The notes beneath the pieces are model-generated. The model was not told the origin of the DNA and searched no databases. It saw only the letters and a list, made by a program, of their open reading frames with translations. Position numbers and translations under genes: made by a program. From contig NZ_KE384459.1 of assembly GCF_000425805.1 (NCBI RefSeq), forward strand, positions 33,719 to 97,718: a stretch of 64,000 nucleotides of DNA. The letters are read 5' to 3'. The stretch is from Pseudomonas vranovensis DSM 16006. Lineage in GTDB: Bacteria > Pseudomonadota > Gammaproteobacteria > Pseudomonadales > Pseudomonadaceae. Below are positions 52,237 through 61,092 of this stretch, one piece after another; within the stretch, counting starts at the first letter, position 1, and every line of letters starts with the position of its first letter.

Positions 52237-54138
52237 TTAGAAGCGCGTATCCAGTGCAACTTCCAAGGTGCGCGGTGCGCCCTGATAAAACATCGTGCCG
52301 TAGGCTTGCCTGGCATGGATTTCATCGGTGAGGTTGCGCACGCGGGCGGTGATCGAGGTGTGCGAATCAACCTTGAACCGGGCAAAGGCGCCATACAGCG
52401 TGTAGGCCGGCGCCTTGAGCGTATTGGCCGTGTTGGCATACACCGTATCGACGTAACGCGCGTCCAGGCCGACTTGCCACGCCGGCTGGATAGCGTAGGT
52501 CATCCACAGGTTGCCGACCTGGTCGGGCACGTTGGTTGGCGTGTTGCCCTTGCGCGACACCGGCAGGCTGGCGACGGTTTCGATGAACCGATCGTACTGT
52601 GCATCCACATAGGCATAGTTGCCTTCAAGCATCAGCTTCGGCGTGACCTGCAACCTGCCCGCCAGCTCGACACCCCTCGAGGTCTGTTGCCCTGCTTGAA
52701 GCGTGTTGTTGAGGTTGTCGGGGTCGGTAACCGAGAAGTCCTTGCGCACGATCTGGTAGGCAGCCAGGGTTGCAGCGCCACGGCCGTCAAGGAAGTCGAA
52801 CTTGGTGCCGATTTCAGCCTGTTCGCCGGTGGCCAGCTTGGCATGTTGCAGCTGGGACGCCGTCGCCGTCGCCAGGGAGCCTGCGGGTGGGTCGGCGGCG
52901 GTGCTGTACTGCACGTACAGGTTGGCGTCTGGGGTCAATGCGTAGACCAGCCCGATACGCCCGGTGAGTGGCCGCCAGGTTTCCTTGAAGAAGGCCGGGT
53001 TGGCGGGCGTGACAGCGCCGTAGTTGCTCACTTCAAGGCTTAGGTGGTCGTAACGCACACCGCTGAGCAGCGAGAGTCGCTCGCTCAGTTCGAGGCGGTT
53101 TTCCAGGAAGCCGGCCAGGATCGTGATGTCGTTCTTGCGCACTTTCTGCAAGCCGCGATTGAACCCGGGAATGTCATCGAACCCACCGGGATCGAAGTCA
53201 TCTGGGTCTTGCAGGTCGTACGGCACGCCGGAAAACGCGCTATTGGGATACAGCCGCTGCTGGTTGCGCGAGTAGTCCAGGCCGCCGGTCCACTGGCTGT
53301 GTAATCCGAACACACTGTTGTCGTGGCGCACGTCGAAGCGGTTGCCGTTTACCTGCTGGTCATGCCGTTGCTGGAACGCCGAGTAGCGACCCACTTGGCT
53401 GTTGTCGGCGTTATAACGGTAGCTTTCAATGTTGCGGTAGTCGCGCTGGCCGCTGTAGTGGTACAGCGTGTTGTGCAGGCTGGTGTTGTCATCGAACTGG
53501 TAGTCGATGATCGAGCGCACCCACCGCACGCGCTGCTCATAGCGGCCATCGGCAACGTTGTAGTTGTCGAAGCGCCGGCGTTTGTCGATTTTCATGGTAC
53601 TGCCGATCGGGTTGAGGATCGGCGAACCCCAGTAGGGGCTGTGTTCCTGTTCTTCCAGGTACTCCAGGGCCAGGGTGTGGCTGAGTACAGGCGTCAGGTC
53701 GCTGAGCAGGGACACGGCGCTGCTGGTCGACTCGCGCTGGTTGCGGTCCATGTAGCCGTTACTACCGGTACGGCTGATATCCAGGCGGGCAAAATGCCGT
53801 GGGTCGGGGCCGTCGCTCAAGGCGTGGTTGACGCCCAACGCCACTTCCGAGGTGTCGTAGCTGCCATAGCGCAAGCGGGCCTCAACGGGCTGTTCATCAC
53901 GGCTGGCCAATTTGGTGATGTAGTTGATCGAACCGCCCACGGCACCGGCGCCATACAAGAACGTCGAGGGGCCGCCAATCAGCTCGACGCGGTCATAGAT
54001 CCACGCATCCACGGGGCGCGCTGCGGCGGTGTAGCTCATACCCAGGCCGTTGTACAACTGGGTGATCTGCCCGGCGCTGAATCCACGGTACGACACAAAC
54101 CCGCCAAAACCGGGGTTGGCCGAGGCATTGTATAGCGC
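52237..54138 (-). pseudogene. TonB-dependent siderophore receptor, N-terminus missing
   Basis: About 630 codons encode a ferric-siderophore receptor from mid-plug to the last barrel strand: SYRGFSAGQITQLYNGLG, RVELIGGPSTFLYGAGAVGG and terminal LEVALDTRF. Upstream the frame holds NASANPGFGGFV and then meets a TGA at 54139-54141. The signal peptide, TonB box and first part of the plug (over 100 residues in relatives) are absent. The same frame before the TGA contains only a 30-codon ATG ORF at 54139-54231 unlike a receptor. A GTG at 54096 could start a barrel fragment without an export signal, so no functional receptor is expected. Confidence 0.85.
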
Positions 54139-54486
54139 TCAACGAGCGTTGGCCGCATACGCTTGGTTCGCCTCGTTACAGTGACGATGAGCCTCGGCGA
54201 ATGAGTGCACTCTAACTAAGCCACTAGCCATCACAAATCGGAATACTCCTAAAACAATGCCGTTCCATTGATTTTTTTCCTAAACACCCAACGCAGACGA
54301 CCGTTGACTTGTCGTTATAAGACGATTCCTATTTATTTAATTAATCGCTTGATGACGGCGTAACAGTTTCGCGTGGTAGTTACCTGTAAACACCGTTTTT
54401 GTGTAGAATCCGCGCCGGGTGCCACCGCAACACCGCGGCAGGGCAGGTTGAATTCAGCGCAGGTCGGGCCGCCGCGCGGAGCTGAC
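54139..54486. other. Intergenic region between truncated receptor and nhaA
   Basis: About 350 bp, AT-rich in the middle. The left end is the break point of the receptor gene. On the plus strand TTACCT (54380-54385) and TAGAAT (54404-54409), with an 18-bp spacer, form a plausible sigma-70 promoter for nhaA. Nothing else coding was recognised apart from the 30-codon frame described for the receptor. Confidence 0.4.
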
Positions 54487-55698
54487 GTGCCTATGAGCCT
54501 GGATTCCCCACGCCCACAAAACACCCGCGACCTGAGTCAGTCGCCTTCCACCCTGGCCTTTCTCACGCGCTTTTTCGCTGCCGAGTCCGCCGGTGGCGTG
54601 ATCCTCATGGCCGCTGCACTGGCCGCGCTGATCGCGGCCAACTCACCGTGGGCCGAGGTGTACTTCGCCACCCTGCAGGTCAAGCTCGCCGGGCTGTCGA
54701 TCGAGCACTGGATCAACGATGGCCTGATGGCGATCTTCTTCATGCTGGTGGGCCTTGAGATCAAGCGCGAAATACTCGCCGGCCAGTTGTCGACCTGGAG
54801 CCAGCGCGCCCTGCCCGGCTTCGCGGCCCTTGGCGGCATGCTGGTACCCGCGGTGATTTACCTGGCGATCAACTGGGGCAGTGCCGAGACCACCAATGGC
54901 TGGGCCATCCCCGCGGCGACCGATATTGCCTTCGCCCTGGGTGTGCTGGCCCTGCTGGGTAAGCGCGCGCCGCTGTCGCTGAAGATCTTCTTGTCGGCCC
55001 TGGCGATTCTCGATGACCTGGGGGCGGTGGTAATCATCGCGCTGTTCTATACCAGCGGCCTGTCGGTCAGCATGCTGCTGGCGTCACTGGCAGTGATCGT
55101 GTTGCTGGTGGTGCTCAACCGCTGCGGCGTGCAGCGGCTGTGGCCTTACCTGCTGGCGGGTGGCCTGCTGTGGTTCTTCATGCTGCAGTCGGGCGTGCAT
55201 GCGACGCTGGCGGGTGTGATCCTGGCCCTGTGCATCCCGCTGGGCAATGCCGACACCCCCCGGCAGTCGCCGCTGCTTTACCTTGAAGAGAAGATGCACC
55301 CCTGGGTCGCCTTCGCCGTGGTGCCGATTTTCGGCTTTGCCAACGCCGGGGTGTCGCTGGCCGGTATTACCCCCGACCACCTGCTTGAGCCGGTCCCCCT
55401 GGGCGTGGCCCTGGGCTTGTTGCTGGGCAAGCAGATTGGCGTGTTCGGCCTGGCCGCACTGGCGATTCGCGCAGGCTTGGCCAAGCTGCCCGAGGGTTGC
55501 AACTGGATGCAGTTGTATGGTGTGGCACTGCTGTGCGGTATCGGTTTTACCATGAGCCTGTTCATTGGCGCGCTGGCGTTCCCGGGCGCGCCGCATCTGA
55601 TCGATGCCGTGAAGGTGGGCGTGCTGATGGGCTCGCTGGTGTGTGGCCTCCTCGGCGTCGTCGTGCTGCTCAGGGCCGGGCGGTCAACTTCGGCGTAA
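54487..55698 (+). CDS. nhaA: NhaA Na+/H+ antiporter
   Basis: A 403-residue inner-membrane antiporter exchanging sodium for protons. NhaA marks are the HWINDGLMAIFFMLVGLEIK motif with REI, the TDIAFALGVLALLG assembly with its Asp, SALAILDDLGAVVIIALFYT with the paired Asp of the ion site, and the C-terminal GIGFTMSLFIGALAF. About twelve helices are expected and the length is normal. The GTG at 54487 has GGAG five bases upstream; the ATG at 54493 is the close alternative. It is monocistronic, followed by REP elements. Confidence 0.95.
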   Translation: MPMSLDSPRPQNTRDLSQSPSTLAFLTRFFAAESAGGVILMAAALAALIAANSPWAEVYFATLQVKLAGLSIEHWINDGLMAIFFMLVGLEIKREILAGQLSTWSQRALPGFAALGGMLVPAVIYLAINWGSAETTNGWAIPAATDIAFALGVLALLGKRAPLSLKIFLSALAILDDLGAVVIIALFYTSGLSVSMLLASLAVIVLLVVLNRCGVQRLWPYLLAGGLLWFFMLQSGVHATLAGVILALCIPLGNADTPRQSPLLYLEEKMHPWVAFAVVPIFGFANAGVSLAGITPDHLLEPVPLGVALGLLLGKQIGVFGLAALAIRAGLAKLPEGCNWMQLYGVALLCGIGFTMSLFIGALAFPGAPHLIDAVKVGVLMGSLVCGLLGVVVLLRAGRSTSA

Positions 55699-55715
55699 AC
55701 GGTGGGGCCAAGGCG

Positions 55716-55856
55716 ACTGCTGCGCAGTCGATCGCAGCCTCGTTCCTCGGCAGCGGCTTGGAGCCTGCGATCGGCCGCGCCGAACGGGCGACAGGGCGGC
55801 TACCTAGCTTGTGTAGCCGCTGGCGGCAGCCTGCGATCGGCCGCGCAGCGGTCGTC
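55716..55856. repeat. REP-type repeat cluster, copy B
   Basis: Two REP variants lie between nhaA and the TetR gene. The 41 bp at 55716-55756 equal the inverse of 32515-32555 with one mismatch. The 44 bp at 55811-55854 equal the inverse of 63939-63982 with one mismatch. A third, more diverged unit lies around 55768-55790. They are inverted-repeat, intergenic and non-coding. Confidence 0.8.
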
Positions 55857-55915
55857 ATTCAAGCGGGGCAAGCCCGCGCCTAGCATCGTGCCGGGTTCAA
55901 GCCGCACGCGCACCG

Positions 55916-56536
55916 TTACCCCACCATTCCCCGCAACACAAACGCGGTAAACCCCCGCACCTCGGCCTGATGGCGCTGCAGGTCGAGCGGCGCCTGGCTG
56001 CACAGGCGCAACAGCTGCACATGCCCGTAGTCGTTGAACAGGAAGGCCGCGTAGTCGGTGTCCAGGTCTGCACGCAGTTTGCCGCTGTCGCGCAGGTCAC
56101 AAAACAGCTGCGCCAGCTCGCTCACCAAGGCATCGTTCACCCGCTTGTACGCCTCGGGCACCGCCTGTTGCGTGCTGCCCAGCAACGGCAACAACGGCGG
56201 CAGAATCTCGCGCCAGAGTGGCGCCGGCAACACAGCAAAAGCGTACTCGGTGAGGCATTGCTCGAAGTAGCAGATGGCATCCAGCGCCTCGGCAAACTCC
56301 GGCGCACGCCGGCGTGCCTCGGCAATGGCGCGGTGATCGGCCTCGCGCAGTTTCTCCAGCAGGATCTCTTGCTTGCTGCCGAAATAGGCAAACACCGTGG
56401 GTACCGACACCGCCGCCAACCGGGCGATCTGCTCCATGGTCGTGGCCTGGTAGCCCTGGCTGTCGAACAACTCCAGCGCCGTGCGGCTGATCGCCTCGCG
56501 GCGCATCGCCTTCTGCTGTTCACGCAATCCGCTCAC
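55916..56536 (-). CDS. TetR/AcrR family transcriptional regulator
   Basis: A 206-residue regulator. The N-terminal TetR helix-turn-helix is AMRREAISRTALELFDSQGY with ATTMEQIARLAAVSVPTVFA and YFGSKQEIL; the remainder is the all-helical ligand-binding and dimer domain. TetR proteins usually repress a divergent operon. The inverted repeat at 56609-56635 between it and the porin gene is the expected operator, and a porin, amidohydrolase and MFS transporter lie downstream of it. The start at 56536 has AGGAG upstream. Confidence 0.9.
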   Translation of the reverse strand: MSGLREQQKAMRREAISRTALELFDSQGYQATTMEQIARLAAVSVPTVFAYFGSKQEILLEKLREADHRAIAEARRRAPEFAEALDAICYFEQCLTEYAFAVLPAPLWREILPPLLPLLGSTQQAVPEAYKRVNDALVSELAQLFCDLRDSGKLRADLDTDYAAFLFNDYGHVQLLRLCSQAPLDLQRHQAEVRGFTAFVLRGMVG

Positions 56537-56608
56537 TGCAACTCCTTTCCTTGATCTGATCCGGCCCTGCGGGGATACCCGCCAGCATACCCGGATTTTT
56601 CACTGGCA

Positions 56609-56649
56609 AAAATATTTTATTGACTAAAACATTTTCACGGATCAAGAAT
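56609..56649 (+). promoter_or_regulatory. Porin operon promoter with TetR operator
   Basis: An inverted repeat with 11-bp arms (56609-56619 and 56625-56635, one mismatch) has a 5-bp centre TTGAC. The -35 box TTGACT (56620-56625) is exactly at its centre, and AAGAAT (56644-56649) follows at 18 bp. Binding of the divergent TetR protein would mask the -35 box. Sequence seen directly; binding inferred. Confidence 0.65.
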
Positions 56650-56706
56650 ATTTTTACGCCAACCAGGCCCCCACCTCCAACTACAACGACAATGGGAGCA
56701 GTACCG

Positions 56707-58032
56707 ATGACCCGAGCCAGCCACGCCTGGACGCTGTCGATACTCACGGCCGTAATCTGTGAGCACAGCTACGCCGCTTACGCCTTTGAAGCGGCGGGCC
56801 TCAGCGGCGAGTTCAGTCTCGGCGCCGGGGCCGCCAGTATCAACGCCCGCAACGTCAATTTTGGCCTGGGTCGTATCGACCTGCGCGATGGCCACATCGA
56901 CGGCGAACGCGTCGATTGGCAAGAGGCCTACGTCAAGCCCGGCCTCACCCTGGGCTATGCCCTGGCCCCCGACACGCGTCTGTTCGCAGGCGGCGCGCTG
57001 CTCGGCGCGCATACCTTCGGCGACGGCGATGCCGGCGGCTACACCCGCGACGGTGACGGCCGGGGAGCAGTCGAGCAAGCCTACGCCGGGGTGCAGCTCC
57101 GCGACTGGACGTTCACCGCCGGCAAGCAGGACTTCATGGTCGGCAGCGGTTTCATCGTCATGGACGGCAACCTCGACATGTTCGACGACGGCGCCTACTG
57201 GCTCGGCCCACGCACAGCGTTTCGCGACGCGGCGGTGCTCGGCTTCGGTCACGGCGAAGTGGCAGCCCAGGCCTTCAGCCTGCACACCGACGACCACCTC
57301 GGTGACGTTCGCATGAATGGCCTGAACCTCGACTACACCCCCGGCGGCCACGTGAACCTGGGCCTCATGGCCTTGCGCGTTAGCGCCGACGACCCGTACG
57401 CCAACCCGCTGCAACCGCGTGACGGCATGCGGGTGTACAACCTGCGGACGCTGCAGGCCAAGCTGCCGGGCCTGGCCGACCTGACCCTGCACGGTGAGTA
57501 CGCACTGCAACGCGGTCACGGCGCTGGCGTCGACTATCACGCCAGTGCCTGGTACGCGCAGGCCGACTACGCCTTCCCCGCCCTGCCCCTGCAACCCCTG
57601 CTCAGCTACCGCCATGCGCGGTTCTCGGGCGATGACGATCCCGGCGACCACACCCAGGCCGCCTGGGATCCGTTGAGCAAGGGTTTCATCGGTTGGAGCA
57701 CCTGGCTGATCGGCGACATTGTCGGCAACTACCTGCTCTACAACAGCAACGAACGGGTCGACCAATGGACGTTACGCACCCAACTGACACCAACCTTCAC
57801 CCTGGGCGGCATCCACTACCGCTTCAGCCTCGACGAAAAAGCCCTCAACGGCATCCCGGTCAGCGACCGGCGCTTTGCCAACGAAAACGTGGTGTTTCTC
57901 GACTGGCTGCCGACCCCGAGCGTGGCCGCTTCGTTTGCCTTCAACTGGGCCCAGCCCCTGGGCGCGGCGCGCGAACGCTACGGCAATGACGATTTCCGCA
58001 CCCTGTCGATGTACGTCACCTATCGCTATTGA
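56707..58032 (+). CDS. Outer-membrane porin-like beta-barrel protein
   Basis: A 441-residue exported protein. A signal peptide covers about residues 1-26 (WTLSILTAVICEHSYAAYAF). The mature part is made of short alternating strands with many Gly, Asp, Tyr and Trp, for example VNFGLGRIDLRDGHIDGERV and FTAGKQDFMVGSGF, ending TLSMYVTYRY with an aromatic barrel terminus. Overall it resembles alginate-export/AlgE-like or OprD-sized barrels; no specific family is certain. GGAG is eight bases before the start at 56707. It is the first gene of the TetR-controlled operon with the amidohydrolase and MFS genes, so it should admit their substrate. Confidence 0.75.
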   Translation: MTRASHAWTLSILTAVICEHSYAAYAFEAAGLSGEFSLGAGAASINARNVNFGLGRIDLRDGHIDGERVDWQEAYVKPGLTLGYALAPDTRLFAGGALLGAHTFGDGDAGGYTRDGDGRGAVEQAYAGVQLRDWTFTAGKQDFMVGSGFIVMDGNLDMFDDGAYWLGPRTAFRDAAVLGFGHGEVAAQAFSLHTDDHLGDVRMNGLNLDYTPGGHVNLGLMALRVSADDPYANPLQPRDGMRVYNLRTLQAKLPGLADLTLHGEYALQRGHGAGVDYHASAWYAQADYAFPALPLQPLLSYRHARFSGDDDPGDHTQAAWDPLSKGFIGWSTWLIGDIVGNYLLYNSNERVDQWTLRTQLTPTFTLGGIHYRFSLDEKALNGIPVSDRRFANENVVFLDWLPTPSVAASFAFNWAQPLGAARERYGNDDFRTLSMYVTYRY

Positions 58033-58065
58033 CCCCTTGCCTTCCCCTGAAAAGTGAGACCCACC

Positions 58066-59757
58066 ATGACTGCCCAAGCGGCCACTGCCGACCTGATCAT
58101 CCACAACGCCCGCATTTACACCGTCGACCAGCACCGCCCCTGGGCCAGCGCCGTGGCCGTGGCCGGTGAGCGCATCCTGCATGTTGGCGACGAGGCCAGC
58201 GTAATGACTCATGCCAATGCCTGCACCCGGCTGATCGACGCTGGCGGCAAACTGGTGCTGCCAGGCTTTGTCGAATCGCACTGGCACTTCTCGACCACCG
58301 CCTTCGCCTTCCAGGCCTTCGTCAACCATGAAGACCCCAACCAAGTGCTGGCCATGCTCAAACACTACGTCGACACCCACCCCGACGAAAAAGCCATCAC
58401 CGGTATGGGCTGGATCCAGGCCTTGATGCCTGCCGAGGTACTGCGCCGCGAAGTGCTCGACGCTATCTGCGCGGATAAACCAGTGTGCCTGCTGTCCACT
58501 GACTACCACACCATGTGGGTCAACAGCTGCGCACTGGAAATCGCCGGCATCGACCGCCACACCCCGCCGGTGGAGGAAGGCGCCAGCTGGTTCGAGAAAG
58601 ACCCAGTCAGCGGCGAGCCCACCGGCGTGATTGTCGACGGCGCGGCCTATTCCTTGCTGATGCAACGTTTGAGCGAGGCCGGCTACCTGCCGGTTGGCAT
58701 CGACCTGTACCTGCGCTCGATTGCCCTGTGGCAAGAGAAACTGGTAGCGGCCGGCATTACCACGGTGTTCGATGCAGGCTTTCTGGACCCCAGCGGCGAC
58801 CAGACCCTGCTCTACGAAACCCTGCAACAGCTTGAACGCGAAGACCGCCTGAAGCTGCGGGTAGTCGGCAGCTTCATCGACATGGGCACCGAGCCCGATC
58901 CGGTCGCCATCCTGCAAGACCTGCGCCGCCGATACGACTCGCCGTTGGTGAAGGCCCAGGCGCTGAAGCTGATGCTCGACGGCACCGAGATGAACCATAC
59001 CGCCTTCCTGCTCGAACCCTATTGCGACAAGCCCCATAGCTGCGGCTCGACGACCATGCCCGAGGCGGTGTTCGAACGACATGTGCGCAAAGCCGATGCC
59101 AATGGCATCGACGTCATGGTTCACGCCGTGGGCGATGGTGCCGTGCGCATGGCCCTGGACGTGTTCGAACGCACCTTTGCCGCCAACCCGCCCCGCGACC
59201 GGCGCCACGTGATCACCCACGCCTTCCTCACCCACCCCGACGACATCCCGCGTTTTCGCCGCATCGGCGTGATGGCCAACACTCAATTGCAGTGGGGCGT
59301 GGTGGATGCCTATGCCGAGGCCATCCAGAAGTCCTATGGCTATCAGCGCTGGGCCTCGATGTACAAGTTCCGCACCTTCATCGACCAGGGCGTCACCGTG
59401 TCGATCGGCATGGACGGCCTGGCCTGCCAGTGCCGCTGCCAACATCGTCCGGTAGAGCATATCGAGTCGGGCCACACTCGCCAGTTGAGCGGCGAGCCGG
59501 ATGCGCCGGTGATGCCCGATGGCAACGAGCGCTTGAGTATTCCACAACTGATCGCCGCCTATACCCTCAACGGTGCCTACCAGTTGGGCCTGGAAAAGGA
59601 GATCGGATCGATCACCGCGGGCAAGCGTGCCGATATCATCATTCTGGAGCAGGACCTGTTCGAGCTTGAGCGCTACCAGATCGGCAAGACCGAGGTGGCG
59701 CTGACCCTCATGAACGGGCGCATCACCCACGACGCCGGCACCACCGGCCAGGCCTGA
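58066..59757 (+). CDS. Amidohydrolase (YtcJ-like, amidohydrolase 3 family)
   Basis: A 563-residue metal-dependent hydrolase. The N-terminal composite beta domain (ADLIIHNARIYTVDQHRPWA) leads to LVLPGFVESHWHF with the metal-binding His-x-His; later metal or catalytic residues lie in HAVGDGAVRMALDVF, HVITHAF and SIGMDGL. The C-terminal YTLNGAYQLGLEKEIGSITA with GKRADIIILEQDLFEL is the family ending. It hydrolyses C-N bonds of an amide or cyclic compound of unknown identity. It starts 33 bp after the porin gene and is followed by the MFS gene at 58 bp, so all three are co-transcribed. Confidence 0.9.
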   Translation: MTAQAATADLIIHNARIYTVDQHRPWASAVAVAGERILHVGDEASVMTHANACTRLIDAGGKLVLPGFVESHWHFSTTAFAFQAFVNHEDPNQVLAMLKHYVDTHPDEKAITGMGWIQALMPAEVLRREVLDAICADKPVCLLSTDYHTMWVNSCALEIAGIDRHTPPVEEGASWFEKDPVSGEPTGVIVDGAAYSLLMQRLSEAGYLPVGIDLYLRSIALWQEKLVAAGITTVFDAGFLDPSGDQTLLYETLQQLEREDRLKLRVVGSFIDMGTEPDPVAILQDLRRRYDSPLVKAQALKLMLDGTEMNHTAFLLEPYCDKPHSCGSTTMPEAVFERHVRKADANGIDVMVHAVGDGAVRMALDVFERTFAANPPRDRRHVITHAFLTHPDDIPRFRRIGVMANTQLQWGVVDAYAEAIQKSYGYQRWASMYKFRTFIDQGVTVSIGMDGLACQCRCQHRPVEHIESGHTRQLSGEPDAPVMPDGNERLSIPQLIAAYTLNGAYQLGLEKEIGSITAGKRADIIILEQDLFELERYQIGKTEVALTLMNGRITHDAGTTGQA

Positions 59758-59815
59758 CCCCGATCGACGCGGCCATCGCCGGCCGCGTCCCCTGCCCCTG
59801 TCGCCGGAATCGATC

Positions 59816-60973
59816 ATGCACAACAACAATAATGCCCTGCTCTTGCGCGCCGTCCTGATCTACATCGCTGCCACGTCACTGATCATTATCGGTGTTCAAC
59901 CTATTTTCATCGGCCTGGTTGCCGAACGGCTGGCCCTGGGGCTGAGCCAGCAAGGCTGGATACTGTCCATCGAAATGACCGGTACCTTGCTCGGCAGCCT
60001 GTTGCTACCGGCGCTGGGCCGGCGGCTGTGCGGGCGCAACCTGTACCTGGGCGCCGCGCTTGCCGCCACCGTGCTCAACCTGGCCAGTGCCAGCCTGGAC
60101 AGCTACACCACGCTGCTGGTGTGCCGCTGCGCCTGTGGCATCGCGGCTGGCGTGCTGTATGCCGGGGCCATCAACGCCCTCGGCCGGCTGCCCGGGCAAG
60201 ACCGCTCCTTCGGGCTTTCGCTCCTGCTGCAAACGGCACTCTTTGCCCTGTATGCCACCACCCTGCCGCACGTGGCGCAGGACTACGGCAGCCGCGCGGC
60301 GATTGCATCCATCGCCCTGTGGTTCGGCTTGATCCTGCTGGTGGCCCTGGTCATCCCCACCCACTTGCGAATCGGCGCCTCGGCACGCAACACCGGCGAC
60401 GGCAGCGGCTCGGCACTGATCGGGCGCTTCTCGTTGCTGGGCATGCTCTGCCTGCAACTGGCGATCTACTGCATCTGGGGCTTTGTCGACCAATTGGCCC
60501 GCGAGCGTGGTATCAGCGCCCTCGACGTTGGCTGGGCCTTCGGCCTGGGCGTACTCGGCGGCCTGCCGGGCGGCGCGCTGCCCAGCCTGCTCGGCGGGCG
60601 GGTCAGCCGCGGCCCGATGATCGCCCTGGGCTCGCTGCTGGTGCTGTTGTCGATCGTCATGCTGGCGCGCTACACCCACGACGCCGACTACTTGTGCGCC
60701 GCGCTGTTTGTAATGAACTTCGGCTGGGTGCTGGCCCTGACCTACTACATGGGCGCCATCGCCACCAATGACCCGCGCGGCAACCTCACGCCGATGGTCA
60801 GCGTGCTGCAGTCCGGCGCAGCCGCCTTGGCACCGGCCTTTATAGCGGTGCTGCAGATGGGCGATGCGCGGGACTCGATCTTCATCAGTGCCGGCGCGGC
60901 CGTGGTCGCGGGGTGTGTGCTCAAGTCCCTTGCGGGCTGGGCGCATCGCGCCAATGGATCCATTAAAATTTAA
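59816..60973 (+). CDS. MFS transporter
   Basis: A 385-residue major facilitator with twelve hydrophobic segments. The N-terminal half begins LRAVLIYIAATSLIIIGVQP; a short loop with GRRLCGRNLYLG corresponds to the conserved loop 2-3 basic motif; the second half begins FSLLGMLCLQLAIYCIWGFV. Small, drug/aromatic-acid-type MFS is likely. It ends the porin/amidohydrolase operon and probably brings in the amidohydrolase substrate. Its last codons contain a VanR-like operator at 60953-60964, so it also borders the vanillate genes; a role in vanillate transport is possible but not shown. Confidence 0.87.
   Translation: MHNNNNALLLRAVLIYIAATSLIIIGVQPIFIGLVAERLALGLSQQGWILSIEMTGTLLGSLLLPALGRRLCGRNLYLGAALAATVLNLASASLDSYTTLLVCRCACGIAAGVLYAGAINALGRLPGQDRSFGLSLLLQTALFALYATTLPHVAQDYGSRAAIASIALWFGLILLVALVIPTHLRIGASARNTGDGSGSALIGRFSLLGMLCLQLAIYCIWGFVDQLARERGISALDVGWAFGLGVLGGLPGGALPSLLGGRVSRGPMIALGSLLVLLSIVMLARYTHDADYLCAALFVMNFGWVLALTYYMGAIATNDPRGNLTPMVSVLQSGAAALAPAFIAVLQMGDARDSIFISAGAAVVAGCVLKSLAGWAHRANGSIKI
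60953..60964. promoter_or_regulatory. VanR operator candidate, distal
   Basis: AATGGATCCATT, a perfect 12-bp palindrome inside the last codons of the MFS gene, about 94 bp centre to centre before a second copy at 61047-61064. It resembles the ATTGGATCCAAT operator known for Caulobacter VanR. Confidence 0.6.
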
Positions 60974-61022
60974 TCTCTGTTCGATTATCGCCCGAAATGG
61001 CGAACGAAAAGCTAACTATTCG

Positions 61023-61064
61023 TTGACTCGCTCTCCGCAAAGCACCTTTAATGGATCCATTAAA
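61023..61064 (+). promoter_or_regulatory. vanAB promoter with VanR operator
   Basis: TTGACT (61023-61028), 18 bp, TTTAAT (61047-61052) form a sigma-70 promoter for vanA. The -10 box is the left end of the perfect 18-bp palindrome TTTAATGGATCCATTAAA at 61047-61064, whose centre matches the known VanR core GGATCC. A bound repressor would cover the -10 box and start site until vanillate releases it. The regulator gene vanR lies at 63145-63858. Confidence 0.75.
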
Positions 61065-61092
61065 TAAAAACAATCGCTGAGCGGAGAGCCTC

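Noticed and set aside
57772..59829. 685-codon minus-strand open frame across the amidohydrolase gene
   Set aside because: His/Gly/Val-rich shadow frame; the plus strand encodes an amidohydrolase with all family motifs.
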